A DNA stretch of 47,071 nucleotides from Lentzea kentuckyensis (GCF_002150765.1 NZ_MUYM01000025.1:1-47071), one strand, 5' to 3'; numbered from the stretch's first letter, positions 9,199 through 20,017 are shown. Made by a program: numbers and translations. Notes: generated by a model from the letters alone, not told the origin.

Positions 9199-10074
9199 TC
9201 ACCGGCGCAGCGCCGTCTCCTCCTTCATGTGCGAGAGCTTCGCGGGGTTGCGCACCGCGTAGAGCCCGCTGATCCGTCCTTCGTCGATGCGCACCGCGAT
9301 CACCGTGTCGAGTTCGCCGTCGAACCTGACGATCAACGCCGGGTGCCCGTTCGCGTGGGCCGGCTCCATCGTCCAGCCGCTGACCTTGAGCAGGCCGCCG
9401 AGCAGCATGCGCGCCACCTTGTCCGCGCCGACGACCGGGCGAGGGACCGCCTGCTTCACGCCGCCGCCGTCGCCGAGGAAGACGACGTCGGGGGCCAGGA
9501 GGTCCAGCAACGCCTGCAGGTCGCCGGTTTCGGTGGCGCGTTTGAACGCGGCGAGAGCGTCGCGGGACACCGCCTGGGGAACCACCTCGCGGGGGCGGCG
9601 GGAGGCCACGTGCGAGCGGGCCCGGTGCGCGATCTGGCGGACCGCTGCGGGGTTCTTGTCGACGGCGGACGCGATCTCGTCGTAGTCCAGGTCGAAGACC
9701 TCGCGCAGGACGAAGACGGCACGTTCGGTCGGGGTCAGGGTTTCGAGGACGAGCATCATCGCCATCGAGACGCTGTCGGCGAGTTCGACGTCCTCCGCGA
9801 CGTCCGGAGTGGTCAGCAGGGGTTCGGGGAGCCAGGAGCCGACGTAGGACTCCTTGCGGCGGCCCAAGGTCCGCAGCTTCGACAACGCCTGGCGGGTGAC
9901 GATGCGGACCAGGTAGGCGCGGTGGTTCTCGACCACGGCGAGGTCGACGCCGGACCACTTCAGCCACGTCTCCTGCAGCACGTCCTCGGCGTCGGCGGCC
10001 GAGCCCAGCATCTCGTAGGCGATCGTGAAGAGCAGGTTGCGGTGGCTGACGAACGTGTCGGTGGCGTCGGACAT
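9199..10074 (-). CDS. ECF sigma factor of group ECF41 with SnoaL-like C-terminal domain
   Basis: 291 aa. Sigma-2 and sigma-4 regions (about 5-160) are followed by a fused SnoaL-like regulatory domain. The ECF41 hallmarks are WLPEP (81-85) in the linker, DGGG (202-205), and NPAKL (276-280) near the end (consensus NPDKL). In this group the C-terminal domain replaces a separate anti-sigma factor. ATG at 10074 follows GAGGGGGAG; the longer open frame has no such site. It diverges from a carboxymuconolactone decarboxylase gene, the well-known ECF41 partner and target. Confidence 0.9.
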   Translation of the reverse strand: MSDATDTFVSHRNLLFTIAYEMLGSAADAEDVLQETWLKWSGVDLAVVENHRAYLVRIVTRQALSKLRTLGRRKESYVGSWLPEPLLTTPDVAEDVELADSVSMAMMLVLETLTPTERAVFVLREVFDLDYDEIASAVDKNPAAVRQIAHRARSHVASRRPREVVPQAVSRDALAAFKRATETGDLQALLDLLAPDVVFLGDGGGVKQAVPRPVVGADKVARMLLGGLLKVSGWTMEPAHANGHPALIVRFDGELDTVIAVRIDEGRISGLYAVRNPAKLSHMKEETALRR

Positions 10075-10125
10075 TGATCTCCCCCTCGGAAACGAGCCTC
10101 CCCACAAGACACCAGCGAACCGCGG

Positions 10126-10151
10126 TTTGTGACCGTGTCGTGCGTCACAAA
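10126..10151. repeat. Inverted repeat TTTGTGAC-N10-GTCACAAA between divergent genes
   Basis: Perfect 8-bp arms at 10126-10133 and 10144-10151. Read on the minus strand the left arm gives GGTCACA, then 16 nt, then TGTC, close to the ECF41 promoter form (TGTCACA-N16-CGTC as I recall it), so it may be the promoter of the sigma gene itself. Confidence 0.5.
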
Positions 10152-10158
10152 AAGCCGG

Positions 10159-10185
10159 TGTCACAAGCGGCGGAGGAGCGGCATC
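10159..10185 (+). promoter_or_regulatory. Candidate ECF41-type promoter
   Basis: TGTCACA (10159-10165), 16 nt, CATC (10182-10185): one base from the ECF41 consensus TGTCACA-N16-CGTC recalled from the literature. It ends 37 nt before the decarboxylase start. Confidence 0.55.
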
Positions 10186-10222
10186 TCATGGTCGTCAAGC
10201 AAGGCCCACGAGGGAGGAAATC

Positions 10223-10702
10223 ATGGAACCGCGCTTCAACCTCTTCGGCACCGAGACCGGCACCAAGCTCGCGAAGCGGTTCGCGGGACTGGGTCAGGCG
10301 GTCCACCAGACGTCGCTGCCGGCGATCACCGCCGAACTGGTCAGCCTGCGGGCAAGCCAGCTCAACGGCTGCGGCTTCTGCCTCGACATGCACGTCAAGG
10401 AGGCCATCGCGGCCGGCGAGGACCCGCTGCGGCTGCACCTGGTGGCCGGCTGGCGCGAGACGACGGTGTTCACCGAGGCCGAGCAGGCCGCGCTGGCGTT
10501 CACCGAGGAAGGCACGCTGCTCACGCGCGAAGGCGTGAGCGACGAGACCTGGGCGAACCTGTGCAAGCACTACGACGACGAGCAGACTGCCGCGCTCGTC
10601 TGCCTGGTCGGGCTGATCAACGCCGCGAACCGGATGGCCGTGATCTCGCGTCAGAAGGGCGGCTCGTACCAGACCGGCGCGATGGCCGACTTCAAGGCCT
10701 AG
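10223..10702 (+). CDS. Carboxymuconolactone decarboxylase family (AhpD-like) protein
   Basis: 159 aa. An AhpD-like CMD domain with the redox pair C50-x-x-C53 and H57 (NGCGFCLDMH), the signature of thiol-dependent peroxidase/alkylhydroperoxidase members rather than of the true decarboxylase. Such genes are the conserved neighbours and targets of ECF41 sigma factors, so an oxidative-stress-linked role controlled by the divergent sigma factor is likely. ATG at 10223 follows GGAGGAAATC. It converges on the amidohydrolase gene with 17 bp between stops. Confidence 0.88.
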   Translation: MEPRFNLFGTETGTKLAKRFAGLGQAVHQTSLPAITAELVSLRASQLNGCGFCLDMHVKEAIAAGEDPLRLHLVAGWRETTVFTEAEQAALAFTEEGTLLTREGVSDETWANLCKHYDDEQTAALVCLVGLINAANRMAVISRQKGGSYQTGAMADFKA

Positions 10703-10719
10703 TGCCGTGACCACCGGCC

Positions 10720-11781
10720 CTAGTGGATCCGGCCCCTGAGCATGATCATGCGCGGCGACCGCAGGACCTCGAGGTTCTCGCGAGGGTCCTCGTCGTAGAC
10801 CACGATGTCCGCGGCCGCGCCCTCGCTCAACGAGGGGAAGCCCAGCCATGAACGGGCGTTCCACGACGCGGCACCGATGGCGTCCGCGGCGCTCATGCCC
10901 ACGCGGTGCAGCGCGGTGATCTCGTCGACGATGCGGCCGTGCTGGATGCCGCCGCCCGCGTCGGTGCCCGCGTAGACCGGCACGCCCGCCTCGATCGCCG
11001 ACGCCACGGTCGTCGACACACGGGCGTGCAGGTCACGCATGTGGTTCGCGTACGTCGGGTACTTGCCGGCCCTGTCCGCGATGCCGGGGAACGTCTCGAT
11101 GTTGACCAGCGTCGGCACCAGCGTGGTGCCTCTGGCGGCCATCAACGAGATCGTGTCGTCGGTGAGGCCGGTGCCGTGCTCGATGCAGTCGATGCCGGCG
11201 TTGATCAGCCCCGGCAGGGCGTCCTCGCCGAACACGTGGGCGGTGACCTTGGCACCGGCGTCGTGGGCGACCTTGATCGCCTGGGCCAGTTCGTCGTCCG
11301 TCCACAGTGGAGCCAGGTCGCCCACGCCGCGGTCGATCCAGTCGCCGACGAGCTTCACCCAGCCGTCGCCGTACGCGGCCTGCTCGGCGACCGCCGAGGC
11401 CAGGTCCGACTCGATCTCCACGCCGATGTGCGGGAGGTAGCGCTTCGGGCGGGCGATGTGGCGGCCCGCCCGGATGATCCGCGGCAGGTCCAGGCGCTCC
11501 TGCAACGGCGTGGTGTCGATCGGCGAACCGCAGTCGCGGATCAGCAACGTGCCCGCGGCGCGGTCGGTCAGTGCCTGCTCGACGGCCTCGGACAGCTCGA
11601 CGCCGCCGTGCGAACCCAGGCCGACGTGGCAGTGCGCGTCGACCAGGCCCGGAACGAGGAACCCGCCGTCGACCACGGTCTGTGCGTTCGGCACCGGCTG
11701 GGTGCGCACACGACCGTTGACGACCCACAGGTCTCGCGGTTCGCCGTCCGGCAGGACGACGCCGCGCAGGTGCATCGTCAC
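10720..11781 (-). CDS. Amidohydrolase family protein (imidazolonepropionase-like)
   Basis: 353 aa TIM-barrel metal hydrolase. Metal ligands visible: HxH in VDAHCHVG, then KVTAHVFG, IEHGTG and a late Asp in YAGTDAGGG. The substrate cannot be told; close relatives act on cyclic amides, dipeptides or organophosphates. GTG at 11781 overlaps the ffh stop (GTGA); ATG at 11775 is an alternative. It contains one copy of CGTCCACAGTGG (11299-11310). Confidence 0.85.
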   Translation of the reverse strand: MTMHLRGVVLPDGEPRDLWVVNGRVRTQPVPNAQTVVDGGFLVPGLVDAHCHVGLGSHGGVELSEAVEQALTDRAAGTLLIRDCGSPIDTTPLQERLDLPRIIRAGRHIARPKRYLPHIGVEIESDLASAVAEQAAYGDGWVKLVGDWIDRGVGDLAPLWTDDELAQAIKVAHDAGAKVTAHVFGEDALPGLINAGIDCIEHGTGLTDDTISLMAARGTTLVPTLVNIETFPGIADRAGKYPTYANHMRDLHARVSTTVASAIEAGVPVYAGTDAGGGIQHGRIVDEITALHRVGMSAADAIGAASWNARSWLGFPSLSEGAAADIVVYDEDPRENLEVLRSPRMIMLRGRIH

Positions 11782-13343
11782 TTCTTCTTGTCGTCCCCGT
11801 CGAACTTGAACTTCGTGGGGTCGAAGCCGGGCGGGAGCTCGTTCATGCCGCCACCGAGGTTCGGCAGGCCACCGCCGGGAGGCATGCCGGGGATCCCGCC
11901 GGGGGGCATGCCGGGCATGCCGCCGGGGAACATCCCCGGGAAGCCGCCCTTGATCTTCGGGGGCGTCGGGCCACGTCCGCCCTTGCCCTTCTTCCCCTTC
12001 TTGCCCTTGCGGGTCTTGCTGCCGCCACCGCCGCCGAAGCCCATCCGGCCGGCCATCGACGCCATCATCTTGCGGGCCTCGAAGAAGCGGTTGACCAGGT
12101 CGTTGACGTCGCTGACCTTGACGCCCGAACCGTTCGCGATGCGCAGCCGGCGGGAGCCGTTGATGATCTTCGGGTCGTCCCGCTCCGCCGGGGTCATGCC
12201 GCGAATGATCGCCTGGATGCGGTCGAGGTGCTTCTCGTCCAGCATGCCCAGCTGGTCCTTCATCTGACCCGCGCCGGGGAGCATGCCGAGCAGGTTCGCG
12301 ATCGGACCCATCTTGCGGATCGCGAGCATCTGCTCCAGGAAGTCCTCGAGCGTCAACTGGCCGGAGTGCAGCTTCTGGGCGGCCTTCTCGGCCTGCTCCT
12401 GGTCGAAGTGCTGCTCGGCCTGCTCGATCAGGGTGAGGACGTCGCCCATGCCCAGGATGCGGCTCGCCATCCGGTCCGGGTGGAAGACGTCGAAGTCCTC
12501 GAGCTTCTCGCCGTTGGACGCGAAGAGGATCGGCTGGCCGGTGACCTCGCGGACCGACAGCGCGGCACCACCGCGGGCGTCGCCGTCGAGCTTGGTCAGC
12601 ACCACACCGGTGAAGCCGACGCCGTCACGGAAGGCCGTGGCGGTGTTGATCGCGTCCTGACCGACCATCGCGTCGACCACGAACAGGACCTCGTCCGGGT
12701 CGACCGCGGCCCGGATGTCGATGGCCTGCTTCATCATCTCCTCGTCGACGCCCAGCCGGCCGGCCGTGTCGACGAGAACGATGTCGTGCTGCTTGGCCTT
12801 GGCTTCCTCGACGCCGCGGCGCGAGACCTCGACCGGGTTGCCGACGCCGTTGCCGGGCTCGGGAGCGAAGACGGGCACGCCCGCGCGCTCACCGACGACC
12901 TGGAGCTGCGTCACCGCGTTGGGGCGCTGCAGATCGGCGGCGACGAGCAGCGGCGTGTGGCCCTGGCCCTTCAGCCACTTGGCCAGCTTGCCGGCGAGCG
13001 TCGTCTTACCCGCACCCTGCAGACCCGCCAGCATGATCACCGACGGCGGGTTCTTCGCGAGGTTGAGCCTGCGGGTCTCGCCGCCGAGGACGTTGATCAG
13101 TTCCTCGTTGACGATCTTCACGACCTGCTGCGCCGGGTTCAGCGCCTGGTGCACCTCGGAGCCCTTGGCGCGCTCCTTCACCTTGGCGATGAAGCCGCGC
13201 ACAACGGGCAGCGCGACGTCGGCCTCGAGCAGGGCGACCCTGATCTCGCGGGCGGTCGCGTCGATGTCGGCGTCGCTGAGCCGGCCCTTGCCGCGAAGGC
13301 CCTGGAGAACCGTGGTCAGCCGGTCGGAAAGCGTGGAGAACAC
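11778..13343 (-). CDS. ffh: Signal recognition particle GTPase Ffh
   Basis: 521 aa. Binds 4.5S RNA and delivers nascent membrane proteins to FtsY, which is also in this window. N domain 1-90, G domain with GLQGAGKT (107-114), DTAGR, TKLDGDARGG, then the Met-rich M domain and a Gly/Pro/Met-rich tail with repeated GGMPGMPP units. The start is open: GTG 13343 gives the family N-terminus (M)FSTLSDRL but its GGGAGG is only 1 nt away; GTG 13373 adds 10 residues and forms a GTGA overlap with the HAD gene. Confidence 0.95.
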   Translation of the reverse strand: MFSTLSDRLTTVLQGLRGKGRLSDADIDATAREIRVALLEADVALPVVRGFIAKVKERAKGSEVHQALNPAQQVVKIVNEELINVLGGETRRLNLAKNPPSVIMLAGLQGAGKTTLAGKLAKWLKGQGHTPLLVAADLQRPNAVTQLQVVGERAGVPVFAPEPGNGVGNPVEVSRRGVEEAKAKQHDIVLVDTAGRLGVDEEMMKQAIDIRAAVDPDEVLFVVDAMVGQDAINTATAFRDGVGFTGVVLTKLDGDARGGAALSVREVTGQPILFASNGEKLEDFDVFHPDRMASRILGMGDVLTLIEQAEQHFDQEQAEKAAQKLHSGQLTLEDFLEQMLAIRKMGPIANLLGMLPGAGQMKDQLGMLDEKHLDRIQAIIRGMTPAERDDPKIINGSRRLRIANGSGVKVSDVNDLVNRFFEARKMMASMAGRMGFGGGGGSKTRKGKKGKKGKGGRGPTPPKIKGGFPGMFPGGMPGMPPGGIPGMPPGGGLPNLGGGMNELPPGFDPTKFKFDGDDKKK

Positions 13344-13369
13344 GCCTCCCAGACTAGCTAACCTCGCGT

Positions 13370-13984
13370 TCACCCGATCCCGTGGCTCGCCAGGGCCTCC
13401 AGCAGCACCGGCTCACGGCGCCCGACCGGAGCAGTGGAGATCTGTGCGAACCGCAGCCCCGCCGCCACCGCCGCACCGTCCGACACCGGGTCGTCGCCGA
13501 TGTACAGGCATTCGGACGGGTCGACGTCGAGCCGCACGCAGGCGGCCTCGAACGCACGGGTAGAAGGCTTCGAGACGCCGATCTCGAACGACAGCGCGTA
13601 GGCGTCCACGGACAGCGACTCGCGCGCGAAGACGCTGCGGATGTCCCACGAGATGTTGCTCAGCACCCCGACCTTCAACGGCCGCGCGACCCGCAAGGCC
13701 TCGGCCGTATCGGAGTAGGGCAGCCAGAACGCCGGGTTGTGCAGGCGCTGGAACAGGTCGTCGGGCATCGACAGCCCGGCCAGCCGGAACAGGGTCCAGT
13801 AGGCCGACCGGTTCGCCAGCGCGGTCAGGTCCCGTGCGTCCCACACGGCTCGTTCAGCCGCGTTCATTCGTGCGATGTAAGGCGCGGGCGCACGCAGCAC
13901 GGAGAGGTGGGACGGGGAGAGCCAGCGGTAGGTGGGACGCCCGAACAGGGTGCCTGCGAAGTCGAAGAGGACAGCCTTGATCAC
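13370..13984 (-). CDS. HAD superfamily hydrolase
   Basis: 204 aa. HAD motif I is altered: FDFAGTLFG has Asp then Phe-Ala where the second acid of DxD normally stands. Motif II is VLSNISWD, motif III Lys is in GVSKPSTRAF, motif IV is YIGDDPVSD. Subclass and substrate cannot be assigned. GTG 13984 overlaps the upstream P-loop gene stop (GTGA); the longer open frame is a shadow of that gene. Confidence 0.85.
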   Translation of the reverse strand: MIKAVLFDFAGTLFGRPTYRWLSPSHLSVLRAPAPYIARMNAAERAVWDARDLTALANRSAYWTLFRLAGLSMPDDLFQRLHNPAFWLPYSDTAEALRVARPLKVGVLSNISWDIRSVFARESLSVDAYALSFEIGVSKPSTRAFEAACVRLDVDPSECLYIGDDPVSDGAAVAAGLRFAQISTAPVGRREPVLLEALASHGIG

Positions 13985-14541
13985 GACACCATGATGCGCA
14001 GACCACCCGAGGTGCCCGCACGGGTGAGGAGCGTCACGCTCGCGAAACCGAAGGGCACCCAGCCCGCTTCGAACTGGGCTCGCATCGACGAACCGCGGCG
14101 GACGTGTCGCTCGAAAGCATGGGTTCGCACGACGCGGCGGCGGGCGATCTGGCCGTCCAGGGCCTGGGCCGCCGACGCGTCCAGCCACAGGAAGTGGCGG
14201 TGACGCGCCGACAGCAGGCCGGCCAGCACCAGCATGAAACGGGTGCCGGGGCGGGTGGACGGCTCGTGGACGACCAGCAGGCCCGCGCAGAAGATCGCCG
14301 CCCAGAAGACGCGCAACCGGTGGGTGAGATGCACGAAGACGCGCCAGTACTTGTACGGCAGCGGCATCCGCGGTTCCAGCCACATGCGCACCTGGTCGGA
14401 GTCGAGCACGGTGACCGGCTCGTCCGCGTCGAGGCGGGTGAGCAGCGTCGTCTTGCCCGCGCCGGGGATGCCGGCGAGGACTACGAGCGAGCGCGGCTGC
14501 ACCCGGACGACTGCGGTCTGCGTGTTCAACACGGCGGTCAT
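13981..14541 (-). CDS. AAA family P-loop ATPase/kinase-like protein
   Basis: 186 aa. Walker A GIPGAGKTT at about 24-32, then VLDSDQVRMWL, HEPSTRPG and the basic ARRRVVRTHAFERHVRR, the layout of small zeta-toxin/nucleotide-kinase-like proteins that phosphorylate small molecules. The substrate is unknown. It heads the overlapping run P-loop-HAD-ffh-amidohydrolase; a 10-bp palindrome AAGACGTCTT (14549-14558) lies 7 nt upstream. Confidence 0.78.
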   Translation of the reverse strand: MTAVLNTQTAVVRVQPRSLVVLAGIPGAGKTTLLTRLDADEPVTVLDSDQVRMWLEPRMPLPYKYWRVFVHLTHRLRVFWAAIFCAGLLVVHEPSTRPGTRFMLVLAGLLSARHRHFLWLDASAAQALDGQIARRRVVRTHAFERHVRRGSSMRAQFEAGWVPFGFASVTLLTRAGTSGGLRIMVS

Positions 14542-14610
14542 GCCCTAAAAGACGTCTTGCCCATCCTTCTCGTTCAGTTTGGTCCGATTTCTGGCGAAAT
14601 GCACAGGCTT

Positions 14611-15621
14611 TCAGCGCCAGACGACGGCCCGGAAGGTGCCGTCGGCGAAGGTTGCCACGCCGATGACCAGCCCGACCTCACTCAGCCCCGTCACGGTGTG
14701 ACGTGCGGCACCTGTCAACGACGGCAGCGAGGTCCGAGCACCGCTCATGTCCCAGGTCGCGGCGGTGGTGCCGACGGTGCCCGCGACGACGCCGGAGTTG
14801 TTCACCTCGGACGCACGCGAGGGCGCGGGTGCCAGAGTTTCCACGCCACTGCCGAAGACGTCCCACCTGGTCGCCTGCGACGACAGTTCCCCTACCGCGA
14901 AGCCGTTGTCGTTGATGTCTAACGGCCGTGCGCCGGCACCGAGCTGGGTCTTGCTGTTGCGCAGCCACAGCACGCCGTTGCCACCAACGGTTCCGGTCGC
15001 CTCACCGAGTTGGTTGGCGCCGTAGAACTCGCCTGCGTCGAGCACGGTCCGCACGCCTGACGGGCTCCACCGGACCACGTCGTTGCCGCTCTTCCCGATG
15101 ACCGTGTTGCCGTTGGCCACGCGGTGCGCGCTGCCCGTGCCCAGGATCGTCACGTCACCCCATGACTCCCACAGGACCGCCTGGCTGACGCCGTTGATCG
15201 TCGCGGTACCCACGACCGTGCCGGAGTCGTTGACGTCGTACGCGACCGAACTCGTCGCGCCCGCGACCGTCAGCTGCACCAGCGCCCCGGAGGACAGCCA
15301 CTTCACGGCCTGGGCCTGACCCGCGGAGTTCACGGCGTAACCGACGACAACGTTGTCGCGATTGATGGCCGCCGCCCACGAGTCGAACCCGAGGTCCGCG
15401 AGCTTCTTGATGCCGTCCCACCGGTCCCACCGCACGGCGTGCTGCGCGGTGCCCGTGCCGTGGGAGACGCCGGCGATCGTGCCGGAGTCGTTGATGTCGA
15501 CCGCGGAACTCCTGAGATCGCCCGGCAACGTGCCGAGATCCTCCACGGCGAGCGGAGCGGCCTGTGCGGTGGCGGGAATGATCAGGGCCGCGACGACGGC
15601 GGCCACCATTGCGGTTCTCAA
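14611..15621 (-). CDS. Secreted HAF-repeat protein
   Basis: 336 aa. A signal peptide (about 1-21, ending AQA) precedes repeats of the HAF type: units with LGTLPG, A-DINDSGTIAGVS, AVRWD, recurring as VNDSGTVVGT, DINDNGFAVGE and VNNSGVVAGT. This is an extracellular repeat family, probably a beta-propeller-like fold; its function is not known. It stands alone behind the glnD terminator region. Confidence 0.82.
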   Translation of the reverse strand: MRTAMVAAVVAALIIPATAQAAPLAVEDLGTLPGDLRSSAVDINDSGTIAGVSHGTGTAQHAVRWDRWDGIKKLADLGFDSWAAAINRDNVVVGYAVNSAGQAQAVKWLSSGALVQLTVAGATSSVAYDVNDSGTVVGTATINGVSQAVLWESWGDVTILGTGSAHRVANGNTVIGKSGNDVVRWSPSGVRTVLDAGEFYGANQLGEATGTVGGNGVLWLRNSKTQLGAGARPLDINDNGFAVGELSSQATRWDVFGSGVETLAPAPSRASEVNNSGVVAGTVGTTAATWDMSGARTSLPSLTGAARHTVTGLSEVGLVIGVATFADGTFRAVVWR

Positions 15622-15717
15622 CGTTCTTCCTCCCCAGTCAGAACAACGAGAACTCGACCTTGCCCAGGCCGGACGCGGATTGTCCAGGAACCTGTCTCGT
15701 TGTCAGGCAAGGGAATC

Positions 15718-15773
15718 GGCGGTGGTGCGAGTGCCCGGTACCTCCCCCGGCGCCGTCACTCGTCACCACCGCC
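15718..15773 (-). terminator. Long hairpin between glnD and the HAF gene
   Basis: GGCGGTGGTG-CGAGTG (15718-15733) pairs with CACTCG-T-CACCACCGCC (15757-15773): 16 bp with a single bulged base and a 23-nt loop. No U-tract, as usual for GC-rich actinobacteria. It could stop read-through from the amtB operon. Confidence 0.55.
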
Positions 15774-15870
15774 TCTGCCAGTCCGGGAAGCCATCCACCC
15801 CTCGAGGACGCTTTCCGGACACCACGAAGACTGCCGTGTTCCGCATGCGTTCAGGAGCGTGAGCACCCGG

Positions 15871-15900
15871 AGAGGTTGTGCGTAGAGCTACTCAACCTCT
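15871..15900 (-). terminator. Hairpin at the 3' end of glnD
   Basis: AGAGGTTG (15871-15878) and CAACCTCT (15893-15900), perfect 8-bp stem, 14-nt loop. The stem overlaps the glnD stop codon. Confidence 0.45.
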
Positions 15901-18223
15901 ACTTGGCCGCGTCGAGCACGGCCCGTTCGATCCGCCGCCGGTCCAGGTCGGAGCCGGCGATGCTGAACGAGTCGACCACCGTCGCGCCCAACGTGGACAC
16001 CCGCGCCCACTGCACGTCGGCGCCGCACTGCTCCAACGCCCCGGCCACCCGGTGCAGCAGGCCGATCCGGTCGGCGGCGCGCAGTTCCAGCACCACCGCG
16101 CCGGTCGCCTCGTCGTCGAACCACAGCACCTTCGCGGGCGGCGGGTCGAGCGGCGGGCCGCCGTAGTCGCGTTCCTTCGCGGCGAGCTTGTCCGCCAACA
16201 GCAGCGAGCCCTCGATGGCCCTGGACAGCTGTTCGCGCAGCAACGACGCGTCTGGCAGCGAGCCGAACCGCGGCGACACCGTGAACGCGTCCACCGTCGC
16301 ACCGCCGTGCGCCCGCAACGTCGCCGCGTGGACCTCCAACGAGTTCAACGCGAGCACGCCGGCGGCCTTGGACAGCATGCCCGGCCGGTCCGGCGCGAGC
16401 ACCGTCACGATCGCCGCGTGATCCTGCTTCTCCAGCAGCACGTCCGGTTTCCCCGACGCCGCAACGCGTTCCGCCATGGCCACGAAGGCCGGATCCAGCG
16501 GTTCCGGTTTGGGCAACGCCTCCCCGGCCATCGCCTTGCGGCACCGTGCGACCAGGTCGGCCATCAGCGCGGCCTTCCAGTCCGTCCACACACCAGGTCC
16601 GGTCGCGAGAGAGTCCGCCTCCGCCAAGGCGTGCAGCAGCTCCAGCAGCACAGCGTCGCCACCGAGCGTTTCCACCACACGGTGCACGGTCGCCTCGTCC
16701 TCGACGTCACGCCGAGTCGCCGTGTGCGGCAACAAGAGATGGTGACGCACCATCGCGGACAACGTCTCGACGTCCTGCGGCCACAACCCGATCCGCTCAC
16801 CGATCTGGGTCGCCAGCGCGGCCCCGACCTCGGAGTGGTCCTGCTGCCGACCCTTGCCGATGTCGTGGATCAACGCGCCCAGCAACAGCAGATCGGGCCG
16901 TGACACCGTGGTCGCGAGACGCGCAGCATGTGCGACCGTCTGCACCAAGTGCCGGTCGACCGTCCACATGTGCGCGGCGTCGCGCGGCGGCAGGTCCCGC
17001 ACCGCACCCCACTCGGGGAACAGCCGGCCCCACAAGTCCGTGCGGTCCAACGCCTCCACGACGTCCACGAGTCCGCTACCGCTGCCCAGCAACGCCAGCA
17101 GTTCCTCACGGGCTTCGCGCGGCCACGGCTGACGCAGCTCCGGCGCCGAGTCCGCGAGCCGGGCCAACGTGCCGGTCGCGATCGGGTGCTTGCTGCGTGC
17201 CGCCGCCGTCGCGACGCGCAACAACAACGCGGGATCACGGCTGGGAATCGCGTCACGGGCGAGAGAGACCTCAGACCCGTGCAGCACAACACCTTCGTCC
17301 AACGGTCTGCGCGGCGGCTGTCCTCTCAGGAACGCCCCGAGCCCACGCTTCGGCGCGGCGGCACGAGCCGTGCGCACGGCGACGTCGAACGCGTAAACGA
17401 CAGTGCGTGCGGCAGAGGAAAGCGAACGGGCCAGAGCAAACCGGTCGGCCAAACCGAGAGCGGACGCCACCTCGTCGCCGTCCTGCGCCCGCAGCACGTC
17501 ACGAGGTTTCCGCGCCACCCGGCGAAGTTCGGTGCGGACGTCGAGGAGCAGCTTGCGGGCCTCGTCGACATCAGCCGACGGCCGGTCCACCATCTGCGCG
17601 ACCGACAGCGCGTCCAGGATCGTGATGTCCCGCAACCCACCACGGCCGTGCTTCAGGTCTGGCTCGACGCGGTGCGCGATCTCGCCACTGCGGCCCCAGC
17701 GCTTCTGCGACGACTCGGAGATCTCGTCCAGCCGGTTGCGGACGTTGCCGCGCCACGCCTGGCGCGCCCCCTCGGCGAGCTTCTGCGAGACCTCGGGATC
17801 ACCCGCGATGTGCCGGATGTCCAGCAGTCCCAACGCGGTCCGCAGGTCACCGGCGGCGACCCGCAACGCCTCGCCGACGGTGCGGACCGAGTGGTCCAGC
17901 CCGATGCCGGAGTTCCACAGCGGGTACCAGAGCTTCTCGGCGATCTCGTCGACGTGCTTGACGCCGTTGTGCACCAGGACCAGATCGAGGTCGGAATAGG
18001 GCACGAGCTCACGCCGCCCCAGCCCGCCGACCGCCACGAGCGCGATACCCGATCCGGATATCCCCGCTCCCCCCGCGTGTTTGGTCAACCAGAACTCGTG
18101 CAGGTCCACGAGTGCTTCGCGCAGTGGTTCGGCGGCCAAGCGACGACGACCTGGTGCGAGCAGGCGTTCGCGCGCTCGCACCAGGTCGTCAGCCGTGACG
18201 ACGGCCGTTTCGTTGTTCTCCAC
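15899..18223 (-). CDS. glnD: [Protein-PII] nucleotidyltransferase GlnD
   Basis: 774 aa. Modifies the PII protein in response to nitrogen status; in studied actinobacteria the modification is adenylylation. Domains: nucleotidyltransferase with GGLGRRE and D78/D80 in YSDLDLVLVH, GlnE-like helical region, HD phosphohydrolase with LIHDIGKG, and two C-terminal ACT domains. GTG 18223 has GGGGAG 7 nt upstream; a TTG at 18238 is less likely. It lies 21 bp after glnB. Confidence 0.94.
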   Translation of the reverse strand: MENNETAVVTADDLVRARERLLAPGRRRLAAEPLREALVDLHEFWLTKHAGGAGISGSGIALVAVGGLGRRELVPYSDLDLVLVHNGVKHVDEIAEKLWYPLWNSGIGLDHSVRTVGEALRVAAGDLRTALGLLDIRHIAGDPEVSQKLAEGARQAWRGNVRNRLDEISESSQKRWGRSGEIAHRVEPDLKHGRGGLRDITILDALSVAQMVDRPSADVDEARKLLLDVRTELRRVARKPRDVLRAQDGDEVASALGLADRFALARSLSSAARTVVYAFDVAVRTARAAAPKRGLGAFLRGQPPRRPLDEGVVLHGSEVSLARDAIPSRDPALLLRVATAAARSKHPIATGTLARLADSAPELRQPWPREAREELLALLGSGSGLVDVVEALDRTDLWGRLFPEWGAVRDLPPRDAAHMWTVDRHLVQTVAHAARLATTVSRPDLLLLGALIHDIGKGRQQDHSEVGAALATQIGERIGLWPQDVETLSAMVRHHLLLPHTATRRDVEDEATVHRVVETLGGDAVLLELLHALAEADSLATGPGVWTDWKAALMADLVARCRKAMAGEALPKPEPLDPAFVAMAERVAASGKPDVLLEKQDHAAIVTVLAPDRPGMLSKAAGVLALNSLEVHAATLRAHGGATVDAFTVSPRFGSLPDASLLREQLSRAIEGSLLLADKLAAKERDYGGPPLDPPPAKVLWFDDEATGAVVLELRAADRIGLLHRVAGALEQCGADVQWARVSTLGATVVDSFSIAGSDLDRRRIERAVLDAAK

Positions 18224-18244
18224 GGACCGTCTCCCCAAAATTAG

Positions 18245-19917
<1,673 letters not shown>

Positions 19918-19963
19918 TTCGACCTCCACTGCACGTCGGTTGCAGGGAGCATCGAGACGTCCT

Positions 19964-20001
19964 GTTTCACGCACTTACGCCGAACGTTTCGCGGAGGTGA
20001 A
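19964..20001 (-). promoter_or_regulatory. Candidate GlnR box 2 upstream of amtB
   Basis: On the minus strand TTCAC-N6-GAAAC-N6-CGTAA-N6-GAAAC: 11-bp spacing throughout, both b-type half sites (GAAAC) perfect, first a-type half site 4 of 5 to GTNAC, second a-type site poor. Confidence 0.55.
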
Positions 20002-20017
20002 CTGTCGAGCTGGACGT

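Noticed and set aside
11843..12028. Gly/Met/Pro repeat DNA near the end of ffh as a possible repeat element
   Set aside because: Explained by the repetitive GGMPGMPP tail of Ffh, common in actinobacterial Ffh.
14549..14558. Palindrome AAGACGTCTT before the P-loop gene
   Set aside because: Short and single; no second copy seen, so an operator call is not justified.
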